Source: JAIBBG01 sp031417525 | Lineage (GTDB): Bacteria; Bacteroidota; Bacteroidia; Flavobacteriales_D; Sanyastnellaceae | Reading direction: 5' to 3' | NCBI GenBank assembly: GCA_031417525.1 | Contig: JANOVT010000167.1 | Span: forward strand, 1-14,035 | Length of the DNA: 14,035 nt | In this document: piece after piece, positions 7,712-14,035 of the stretch | How the letters are laid out: every line of letters begins with the position of its first letter | Position numbering within the stretch: the stretch's first letter is position 1 | Program-made: the position numbers and the translations under genes | The notes under the pieces: model-generated | The model's input: only the letters and a program-made list of their open reading frames with translations | Told to the model about the DNA's origin: nothing | Database searches by the model: none

Positions 7712-8575
7712 ATGAAAAAAACATTCACATACTTTTCTTTGATCTTCATTGCACTCACATTGGTGAATTGTGATAAGATTGAAAATCCGATTGCAGAAGC
7801 TCAAATTTATCGACAGGATTTGTATGGGCCGGTGCCGACATTCGATGCGGTGGTCGTTCCGGAGCAACGCGTTTTATTGGAAGATTTCACAGGCCATGAT
7901 TGCGGAAATTGTCCTCCGGGTCATTTAGAGGCACATGAGATTTTAGAAGCGCATCCTGATCATGTTGCTGTAGTTGCCGTTCATTCCGGCTCACTTGCAG
8001 CTCCGCATATGCCAGATTATCCTGCCGACTGGAGAACACCGGAAGGTCAATATTACCTGCTTACGCAAGTTGGTCTGGATCAGATGCCAACCGGAAGAGC
8101 GAATAGAAGACCAACGGCAGCATTTGCACCTGCTTATGATGTGTGGGCCGCAAATGTGAATGAGGCATTATCCGTTCAACCAGCATTAAGTCTGCAATTG
8201 AATGCATCCTATGTGGCATCGAGTAGTGATTTGAATGTGCATGTAAATAGTCAATGGTTTGCTGATCTGACTGGAGAATATCGTTTGGTCATTCTTATTA
8301 CCGAGTCCAATATCATTTCACCTCAACTGTGGTACAATCACAGCCCTTTAAACGTTTTGGATTACGAACATGAACACATGTTGCGTGGTTCTGTTACCGG
8401 TGCAACAGGTTACTCAATTGTTACTGATCCACAAAACGGCGATACACAAACGGATAGCTACACCTTCGACTGGAATTCGGCCTGGCTTCCTGAAAATTGC
8501 GAGATCATTGCATTCGTTACGGAAGGTGAAAACGGTAATGTGATAAACGTTGCAAAACAAATGTTGATTCAATGA
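7712..8575 (+). CDS. Omp28-like lipoprotein with thioredoxin-type CGNC motif
   Basis: The ATG at 7712 gives 287 residues; the frame is open back to 7508, but that part lies inside the barrel gene and the signal sequence begins at 7712. Residues 1-20 form a lipoprotein signal (LTLVNC, lipidated Cys20; Asn at -1 is slightly atypical). The segment RVLLEDFTGHDCGNCPPGH carries Cys64-Gly-Asn-Cys67, and QMPTGR near 125-130 supplies a cis-proline, the pattern of Omp28-related Bacteroidota proteins with a thioredoxin fold. The C-terminal half (about 150-287) is a beta-rich domain with LVILITESNIISPQ and HEHMLRGSVTG motifs typical of the family. It should sit in the outer membrane as a lipoprotein. The stop overlaps the start of the next gene (ATGA), indicating translational coupling. 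Omp28 proteins have been described as adhesins or antigens, but here a redox role is plausible. Confidence 0.87.
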   Translation: MKKTFTYFSLIFIALTLVNCDKIENPIAEAQIYRQDLYGPVPTFDAVVVPEQRVLLEDFTGHDCGNCPPGHLEAHEILEAHPDHVAVVAVHSGSLAAPHMPDYPADWRTPEGQYYLLTQVGLDQMPTGRANRRPTAAFAPAYDVWAANVNEALSVQPALSLQLNASYVASSSDLNVHVNSQWFADLTGEYRLVILITESNIISPQLWYNHSPLNVLDYEHEHMLRGSVTGATGYSIVTDPQNGDTQTDSYTFDWNSAWLPENCEIIAFVTEGENGNVINVAKQMLIQ

Positions 8576-9207
8576 AAAAGTTGATTTTCATTTTGTGTTG
8601 TTTTTTATGTTCACTAGAATTTTTTGGTCAAAAAGAATTCAAAGGTGGTTTGATTGCCGGACCGGTGACAACCCAAATCAGTGGCGATGGTTTAGGTGGT
8701 TGGGATAAATTTGGTTTTGCGGCCGGTGCTTGGGTGAACATGCCGCTCGGTGATCGAATAGGTCTCGGACTTTCTATGAAATACATTACGAAAGGCAGCA
8801 AAACAAAACGCGACACACTTACCAATCAATCGTTCGGATTTTACCTAAATTACATTGATGTTCCACTATTGTTGACTTACGATCTGGTAAGGAAAAAATC
8901 AACTCTTACTTTTTCAGTTGGTCCTTACGTCGGCATCATGATGAACCAAAAGATCAGATACAACGGAGCAGATACAGACATTCCAATTCCATTTAATAAA
9001 ACCGATATGGGTGGTCAATTTGGAGTAGCATGTTGGGCAGGTCAAAAATTGTTTTTCGAATTCGATATCACTTCGTCCATTTTGCCAACAAGACCCAATC
9101 CTTCAGCAGTCAATCCTGGATCTTATTATGAAAAGGGAAATTACAATCAAACACTCCAACTACTGATTGGTTTGCGATTTGGAGGTGGTTCTTCTGCAGC
9201 ACGTTGA
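8572..9207 (+). CDS. PorT-like outer-membrane beta-barrel protein
   Basis: The start overlaps the Omp28-like stop by four bases (ATGA), so translation is probably coupled. The 211 residues begin with a signal peptide (1-20, ending FFGQ) followed by KGGLIAGPVTTQISGDGLGGW, the typical opening of Bacteroidota 'outer membrane protein beta-barrel domain' (PorT-like) proteins. Strands continue through LGLSMKYITKGSK, YIDVPLLLTYDL and FSVGPYVGIMM to the final strand QTLQLLIGLRFGGG. The barrel is small, probably eight strands. The family includes PorT of the type IX system, but this branch is large and I cannot say it is the secretion-system component itself. It ends the plus-strand run; only 27 bases separate it from the convergent Asp-box gene and no clear terminator is visible there. 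Confidence 0.82.
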   Translation: MKKLIFILCCFLCSLEFFGQKEFKGGLIAGPVTTQISGDGLGGWDKFGFAAGAWVNMPLGDRIGLGLSMKYITKGSKTKRDTLTNQSFGFYLNYIDVPLLLTYDLVRKKSTLTFSVGPYVGIMMNQKIRYNGADTDIPIPFNKTDMGGQFGVACWAGQKLFFEFDITSSILPTRPNPSAVNPGSYYEKGNYNQTLQLLIGLRFGGGSSAAR

Positions 9208-9234
9208 TTTAAGCTTTTAAATAGAATTCCAGAC

Positions 9235-12200
9235 TCAAAGTTTTTTGATCTCTTTGAATAAGCTAAACTGCATTTTTTCCACTGTAATTTTCCAAGGCTT
9301 CCATTCATTTTCAAAAAACGCATTGATCTGATCTGCGATATTTCGCGTTTCTTTTTCTGCGATCAATAATGCATTCATGGCATTGTCACCAACATTTGTA
9401 TTGCCGGAATATCCTGAGGCAGTATAGATTTTTGTCATCAGAAAATTTGTTTCATCATGATAACCGGATTTGTTATCCATGTCCATAAACATGTTTTGCA
9501 ATTTGGTGATACTGGTTGAAAGTGAATCACTTTTTGCAGTGATGTCTTTTTTGAGACTGTCTGCAACATTCACCAACGCAGAATTTACCAGATCAATGTT
9601 TTTCTTCGCCGATTTCAATTGCTCAAATCCTTCATCTGCCAGCTTGATTGTTTGATTAAGTCGATCCGTGTAACTTTTGTTTTTTTCATACAACGCAGCG
9701 TCCCATGGAATGCGAGGATCACTATTCACAGTAAAGACTGAACTGTCTTTGAATTCGTTGAATTGATACACCACTTTGTATTTACCCGGTGAAACCTGAA
9801 CACCTCCACCTGGTTCATCATCATCTTCTTTGCGCTCTTGTCTGGAAGGATATTGCACACCTTTCGTGTCGAAATACCAGATACGATAATTCAGTCCGGT
9901 ATCAGGTTCCATTTTAAATGTACGCAGCGTATCACCGTTAAAAGACAAAACGTGGATGGTAACTTTTTTGTCTTCTTTTTTCTTCTCCTCTTTTTTTTCG
10001 GTTTCGTCTTGCTTCGGTAGGTCTTTTTCTTTTGATCCTTTTGGCGCCTTTTCCTTCTTCTCTTTTTTGTCTGATGAAGAATTAGTTTCTTCCATTTTTG
10101 GTTCTTCTTTTATTTGAAAATAGTAAGTCAGCAATGCGCCGGATGGTTTGTTTTGCCCGCGAAAAACTTGATCACCAGGAAATCTTTCTCCACGTTGCTG
10201 TATGAATGCTGCGTTATATGAATCAGCTACAGGCAACGCAACCAATTTTTTGTTGATGGATGCATGACCTTCAGAAGCATACTTTCTCAGTGGTGCTATA
10301 TTATCCAGAATGTAAATCGCGCGACCAAATGTTCCGATGATGAGGTCATTTTCGCGCGGATGAATTTTTAAATCTTGTGTTGGAACGCTTGGAAAATCAT
10401 CCGTCCATTTGTGCCAGATAAGACCATAGTCGAACGAAACGTACAAACCATGTTCAGTTCCTAAAAACAACAATTTTTTTTCAACTGGATCCTGAACCAC
10501 ACTCAGACAATGTCCGCTGACGGATTTTTCATTCACTAAATTCTTCCAGGTTTTTCCAAAATCTGTTGTATGAAATAAATAAGGCATCCAGTCATTCTTG
10601 CGGTAATTATTTGCGACAACGAATGCTTCTCCTTCTTGATGACTTCCTGAGATGATCTGCGGAATCCAACAACCTTTGGGCAATCCGGGAATACTCTGCG
10701 ATAAATTTCTCCACGATTTACCTGCGTCGGTTGTCAATTGAACCTGACCGTCATCGGTACCAACCCATATTGTTTTCTCATCAATTTTGCCCGGAGCAAT
10801 GCACAGAATGGTGCAGTAATTCTCGGCGCCGGTTACATCAGCCGTGAGGCCGCCTGTTTCGGGAAGTTCGAAAATGCTGGAATCGTTTGTTGTCAGATCA
10901 GGAGAAATAATCTCCCATGAATAACCACAATCTTTGGTATGATGTAAAAACTGCGATCCGAAATAGACACCACAATCGTTGTTTGGATCAGCTGCTATAC
11001 CTGCGTTCCAATTGTATCGCAATTTGATGCCATCCGGATGAACAGGTTTGATATTTCGCGAATCGCCGGTTTCACTATCGACATATCCAAGCTCACCTCC
11101 CTGCGACATGGCATACACAAATCGTGAGTCTTTTGGATTCGCGAGTACATCAAAGCCATCACCGAACATAACTTCCTGCCAGTCAGAAGAAGTGATTCCA
11201 CCTCCATGCCACACATATCCTGCCCCTTTCCATGAACCATTGTCCTGCATTCCTCCATATACGTGATATGGAATAGCCATGTCGTAGTCGATATGATAAA
11301 ACTGTCCCAACGGAAGATTGTTGATGAAGGTCCAGGTGTCTCCGCCATCTCGAGAAATGTTGAATCCGCCATCATTTCCTTCCATCATCAATTTCGAATT
11401 TTTTGTACTCCACCAAAAAGCATGATGATCCGGATGTACCCCACTGTATGGCAATAGCGTACTCCAGTTTTTTCCGCCGTCAATACTTTCACTCACAATA
11501 CTGTGCAGATAGATGAGGTGATTTTCATTCGAAGGATCAACGTAAAATTCATGATAATAGAACGGTCGGTCACCAACATTTTTATCGGTAACCAGTGACC
11601 AGTTGTATCCTCCGTCTGTTGATTTATAAAGCCCGGTTTTTTTCGCTTCAATCAATGCATACACAATTTTTGGATTTGAGTTCGCGATCGCTATTCCTAT
11701 TCTTCCGTACTCACCTTCCGGTAAACCATTTTTTTCTGTCAGCCGGATCCATGATTTTCCTCCATCAACTGTGATATGCAGTCCGCTTCCTTTTCCACCC
11801 GAATGAAAATGGTGAGGCTGACGATGATATTGATACATCGCGGCAAAAAGCTTTTTTGAATTTTGTGGATCCATGACGAGATCTGCACAACCAACACTAT
11901 CGTTCACAAAAAGAATTTTTTCCCAACTCGTTCCACCATTGTTTGTTTTAAAAACTCCTCTTTCATTGTTTGGTCCCCAGGCGCTACCATGAACGCCTGC
12001 ATAAACAACTTCCGAATTCATCGGATCGACAATCACACGATGAATAGTAAAGGATTTTTCTAGTCCCATTTTTTTCCAGGTTCTTCCTGCATCAAGACTT
12101 TTAAAAATACCCGCGCCACTAGTCTGAGAGTTTCTTGGATTTCCTTCTCCTGTTCCGGCCCAGATGATATCCGGCGACGAAGGATCAATACACACGGCAC

Positions 12201-12468
12201 CTATACTATTCACCTCCTGCTGATCGAAAAGTGGTTTCCAGGTAGTGCCACCGCTTTCACTTTTCCATAAGCCGCCACTTGCGGTGCCAACATAAATAAC
12301 GTTGTCGTCGTGATCTGTAACATCGATAGCAGTGACGCGTCCACTCATGACCGCAGGACCGATGCTACGCATCCTCATGTTTTTGAAATGGTTTAATGTG
12401 GTATCACTTTGGGCATGGAGAGCTTGGATACAAAGGCAAGACAAAAGGCAAATGAAATTCTTGATCAT
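9235..12468 (-). CDS. Large secreted Asp-box (sortilin/BNR-like) propeller protein
   Basis: I chose the ATG at 12466-12468 (1077 residues) because it begins a clean signal peptide (MIKNFICLLSCLCIQALHAQ). An ATG at 12487-12489 adds seven residues and is overlapped by a promoter-like element. From about 20 to 725 the protein carries 11 Asp-box motifs of the form S/T-x-D/N-x-G-x-x-W, e.g. SLDAGRTW, TVDGGKSW, STDGGYNW, SRDGGDTW, TTDFGKTW, the hallmark of BNR or VPS10/sortilin-like beta-propellers. A very lysine/glutamate-rich stretch follows (about 787-835, nucleotides 9964-10110), then a small beta domain (about 836-915, SPGKYKVVYQF), then a mostly helical C-terminal part (about 920-1077). No T9SS sorting domain is visible, so it is probably periplasmic or outer-membrane associated. 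Relatives are annotated as glycosyl hydrolase-like, but I see no identifiable catalytic site; binding of peptide or glycan is as likely. Confidence 0.88.
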   Translation of the reverse strand: MIKNFICLLSCLCIQALHAQSDTTLNHFKNMRMRSIGPAVMSGRVTAIDVTDHDDNVIYVGTASGGLWKSESGGTTWKPLFDQQEVNSIGAVCIDPSSPDIIWAGTGEGNPRNSQTSGAGIFKSLDAGRTWKKMGLEKSFTIHRVIVDPMNSEVVYAGVHGSAWGPNNERGVFKTNNGGTSWEKILFVNDSVGCADLVMDPQNSKKLFAAMYQYHRQPHHFHSGGKGSGLHITVDGGKSWIRLTEKNGLPEGEYGRIGIAIANSNPKIVYALIEAKKTGLYKSTDGGYNWSLVTDKNVGDRPFYYHEFYVDPSNENHLIYLHSIVSESIDGGKNWSTLLPYSGVHPDHHAFWWSTKNSKLMMEGNDGGFNISRDGGDTWTFINNLPLGQFYHIDYDMAIPYHVYGGMQDNGSWKGAGYVWHGGGITSSDWQEVMFGDGFDVLANPKDSRFVYAMSQGGELGYVDSETGDSRNIKPVHPDGIKLRYNWNAGIAADPNNDCGVYFGSQFLHHTKDCGYSWEIISPDLTTNDSSIFELPETGGLTADVTGAENYCTILCIAPGKIDEKTIWVGTDDGQVQLTTDAGKSWRNLSQSIPGLPKGCWIPQIISGSHQEGEAFVVANNYRKNDWMPYLFHTTDFGKTWKNLVNEKSVSGHCLSVVQDPVEKKLLFLGTEHGLYVSFDYGLIWHKWTDDFPSVPTQDLKIHPRENDLIIGTFGRAIYILDNIAPLRKYASEGHASINKKLVALPVADSYNAAFIQQRGERFPGDQVFRGQNKPSGALLTYYFQIKEEPKMEETNSSSDKKEKKEKAPKGSKEKDLPKQDETEKKEEKKKEDKKVTIHVLSFNGDTLRTFKMEPDTGLNYRIWYFDTKGVQYPSRQERKEDDDEPGGGVQVSPGKYKVVYQFNEFKDSSVFTVNSDPRIPWDAALYEKNKSYTDRLNQTIKLADEGFEQLKSAKKNIDLVNSALVNVADSLKKDITAKSDSLSTSITKLQNMFMDMDNKSGYHDETNFLMTKIYTASGYSGNTNVGDNAMNALLIAEKETRNIADQINAFFENEWKPWKITVEKMQFSLFKEIKKL

Positions 12469-12486
12469 AGGGAATTTGAATTGTTT

Positions 12487-12494
12487 CAAATGTA
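12487..12494 (-). promoter_or_regulatory. -7 promoter element of the Asp-box gene
   Basis: On the minus strand this reads TACATTTG, a perfect match to the Bacteroidota -7 consensus TAnnTTTG. Transcription would start near 12481, giving a leader of about a dozen bases before the ATG at 12468. It overlaps the alternative upstream ATG (12487-12489), which would then not be transcribed, supporting the shorter protein. I see no clear TTTG -33 element upstream. Confidence 0.45.
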
Positions 12495-12562
12495 TTCAGA
12501 TCGTTCGTTCACTGAATGCCGTTTATCATTCTATCTTGCACACAGAAATTTTCAAGCTGAAA

Positions 12563-13114
12563 ATGAATCTGAAAACAGACCTCTCAAAGTTCAACAATAG
12601 CTGGTATAAGCCTGGCGGAATCTTCCGAAGGGCGAGCTGGTATTTTGTACAGGCTGCATTTTTCAGATCTGCATTTCCCGTGGGCAGTATAAAAGTTCAA
12701 TTACTGAGAATGTTCGGGGCGAAAGTGGGGCATGGCGTTGTGCTGAAGCCTCATATCCGTATCAAGTATCCCTGGAAATTGAATGTCGGAAATTTTGTAT
12801 GGATTGGTGAAGATTGTTGGATCGACAATCTTGCGCAAGTCACGATTGCCGATCATTGTTGTTTGTCACAAGGTTCTTTTCTGTTGTGTGGAAATCATGA
12901 TTTTTCAAAAACTACTTTCGACCTGATGATTGGTGAAATAAAGTTAGAGGAAGGTGTATGGATAGGTGCAAAGAGTGTTGTTTGTCCCGGTGTGACTTGT
13001 CGCTCTCACGCAGTGCTTTCTGTGGGCAGCATAGCTACGAAAGATTTAGAAGCTTATTCAATTTATCAGGGAATTCCTGCCATCAAAATTAAAGACAGGG
13101 TTATCACAGAATGA
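12563..13114 (+). CDS. WcaF-like hexapeptide-repeat acyltransferase
   Basis: This 183-residue protein is of usual length for the putative colanic acid acetyltransferases of the WcaF type and should transfer an acyl group, probably acetyl from acetyl-CoA, to a sugar hydroxyl during exopolysaccharide synthesis in the cytoplasm. The N-terminal 60 residues are the family's helical lead-in (WYKPGGIFRRASWYFVQ). Left-handed beta-helix hexads follow from about 60, e.g. VVLKPHIRIKY, LNVGNFVWIGEDCWI, VTIADHCC and GVWIGAKSVVCPGVT. The likely catalytic histidine is His112 in LCGNHDFSKTTFDL. The ATG at 12563 is preferred over upstream starts because the open frame before it lies antisense to the neighbouring gene and its promoter. 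It overlaps the following glycosyltransferase by four bases, so the two are coupled. The specific sugar is unknown. Confidence 0.88.
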   Translation: MNLKTDLSKFNNSWYKPGGIFRRASWYFVQAAFFRSAFPVGSIKVQLLRMFGAKVGHGVVLKPHIRIKYPWKLNVGNFVWIGEDCWIDNLAQVTIADHCCLSQGSFLLCGNHDFSKTTFDLMIGEIKLEEGVWIGAKSVVCPGVTCRSHAVLSVGSIATKDLEAYSIYQGIPAIKIKDRVITE

Positions 13115-13860
13115 AAATTTCAATCATAACCATTTCTTACAATAGTGCTGCAACGATTGAGGACACCATTCAATCGGTGATTGCACAGGACTATGCGGAT
13201 AAAGAATACGTGGTAGTGGATGGTGCATCCAAAGATGGAACACAAGAAATTATTTCGCGATACGCAAGTCAAATTCAAACCTTTGTTTCAGAAAAAGACA
13301 AAGGAATTTATGACGCCATGAATAAGGGTGTTGGACTTGCGAAAGGTGACGTCATCGGCATTTTGAATAGCGATGATTTTTATGCAGATGAAAAAGTATT
13401 GAGTGAAGTCGCAGAAATTTTTCGTACCACGAATTGTGATGGGCTTTATGCAGACCTCGTTTATGTGAACAGAAATTTGTCTGATAAAGTGATTCGTACC
13501 TGGGCGGCCGGTGAGTACCAACATGGTAAATTCCTTAAAGGATGGATGCCGCCACATCCGACATTTTTTGTGAAACGCGAATTTTATGAAAAGTATGGAA
13601 AGTATAGCCTCGAGCTGAAATCTGCCTCAGACTATGAATTGATGTTGCGTTTCATTCATAAACATCAAATCAAAATGGCATACTTGCCGCGTGTTATTAT
13701 AAAGATGCGTGCAGGTGGCCAAAGTAATGTCACCATCATGAATCGCATCAAAGCGAATATGGAAGACCGCATGGCCTGGAAGATGAACGGATTGCATCCT
13801 TCACTTTTTACACTCACGAGGAAACCACTTTCCAAAGTCTTTCAATTTTTGAAAGCTTAG
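13111..13860 (+). CDS. Family 2 glycosyltransferase, WcaA/WcaE-like
   Basis: The 249-residue protein has a GT-A fold: MKISIITISYNSAATIEDTIQS at the N-terminus, VVDGASKDGT (Asp37) for nucleotide binding, GILNSDDFYADE with the metal-binding DD at 88-89, and SASDYELMLR near 171-180 with the likely catalytic acidic residues, followed by the MRAGGQSN segment. It should transfer a sugar from a nucleotide-sugar donor to a growing glycan at the cytoplasmic membrane. Donor and linkage cannot be read from the sequence. Its ATG overlaps the stop of the WcaF-like gene (ATGA), so the pair is translationally coupled and probably belongs to an exopolysaccharide or surface-glycan cluster that continues outside the window. 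No transmembrane segment is visible. No canonical terminator follows. Confidence 0.92.
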   Translation: MKISIITISYNSAATIEDTIQSVIAQDYADKEYVVVDGASKDGTQEIISRYASQIQTFVSEKDKGIYDAMNKGVGLAKGDVIGILNSDDFYADEKVLSEVAEIFRTTNCDGLYADLVYVNRNLSDKVIRTWAAGEYQHGKFLKGWMPPHPTFFVKREFYEKYGKYSLELKSASDYELMLRFIHKHQIKMAYLPRVIIKMRAGGQSNVTIMNRIKANMEDRMAWKMNGLHPSLFTLTRKPLSKVFQFLKA

Positions 13861-13912
13861 AGCTGTTGAGTTTTTTCCCAGAAGAAGTACAAGACAATTT
13901 TTCAAGTGTGCG

Positions 13913-13968
13913 TTTGTGGCCAAAAAATTTTGCCAATTTGTTATTTTTTGACCAAATAATTTGCCCAA
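13913..13968. repeat. Two imperfect palindromes in direct repeat, 32 bp apart
   Basis: Positions 13913-13936 and 13945-13968 match at 19 of 24 positions. Each contains a CCAAA-x-AATTT core flanked by a GGC- or GGG-type half (ggcc...tgcc in the first, gacc...gccc in the second), i.e. an imperfect dyad. The 32-bp spacing is close to three helical turns, as expected for a pair of operator sites. The surrounding 13861-14035 is very AT-rich and holds no gene, and low complexity raises the chance of coincidence. Confidence 0.4.
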
Positions 13969-13994
13969 AAATGTATTAGTTTTTAAGAATTTTT

Positions 13995-14032
13995 TTTGTT
14001 TATTGAATAATTTTTTTAGGCTATAAGTTTTG
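13995..14032 (+). promoter_or_regulatory. Weak candidate promoter for a gene beyond the window
   Basis: A TTTG at 13995-13998 is followed 25 bases later by a TAAGTTTTG sequence (14024-14032), which resembles the Bacteroidota -7 element but with one base too many. It lies downstream of the paired palindromes, where a promoter controlled by them could be. AT-rich sequence makes such matches common. Confidence 0.2.
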
Positions 14033-14035
14033 TTT

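Noticed and set aside
9208..9234. Possible bidirectional terminator between convergent genes
   Set aside because: Only a weak AT-only pairing (tttaagcttttaaa) is visible, with no stable GC stem.
12332..12562. Upstream extension of the acyltransferase frame
   Set aside because: It is antisense to the start of the Asp-box gene and overlaps its promoter; the family's N-terminus begins at 12563.
13839..13855. Hairpin CTTTCA / TGAAAG at the end of the glycosyltransferase gene
   Set aside because: It lies within the coding sequence, is short, and is not followed directly by a T-run.
1..14035. CRISPR array, prophage, transposase or toxin-antitoxin genes
   Set aside because: No regular spaced repeats, integrase, transposase or phage-type genes were seen in any frame.

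Overview
The window looks like a chromosomal segment from a member of the Bacteroidota with a type IX secretion system (T9SS). Two secreted proteins end in T9SS type A sorting domains. There are also an Omp28-type lipoprotein, a DUF6029-like barrel, a PorT-like barrel and a MaeB-type malic enzyme. Promoter-like sites fit the Bacteroidota TTTG / TAnnTTTG pattern, and starts are rarely preceded by a Shine-Dalgarno sequence. I cannot place it below phylum with confidence; a Flavobacteriales- or Chitinophagales-like genome is a guess.

Layout. Positions 1-493 hold no complete gene, only a short open stretch that may be the 3' end of a lost gene. Positions 494-2761 (minus) encode a malic enzyme/phosphotransacetylase fusion. 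Between it and the next minus-strand gene lie a terminator and a striking inverted repeat made of tandem hexamers. Positions 2928-3650 (minus) encode a small cysteine-rich T9SS-secreted protein.

Positions 3838-9207 (plus) carry five envelope genes in a row: a T9SS-secreted protein with a thioredoxin fold whose active-site cysteines are gone; a TlpA-like thioredoxin with an intact WCSPC motif, followed by a strong terminator; a DUF6029-like outer-membrane barrel whose only two cysteines lie in its last hairpin; an Omp28-like lipoprotein with an intact CGNC motif; and a PorT-like barrel whose start overlaps the lipoprotein stop. The last three look like one operon. Together the five suggest an envelope thiol-disulfide module, possibly serving export or assembly of surface proteins. 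This is inference from co-location and cysteine patterns.

Positions 9235-12468 (minus, convergent with the previous cluster) encode a large secreted protein with 11 Asp-box (BNR/sortilin-like) motifs and a helical C-terminal region. It is divergent from a translationally coupled pair at 12563-13860 (plus): a WcaF-like acyltransferase and a family 2 glycosyltransferase. This pair is probably the edge of an exopolysaccharide cluster. The last 175 bases are very AT-rich and hold two copies of an imperfect palindrome 32 bp apart, but no gene.
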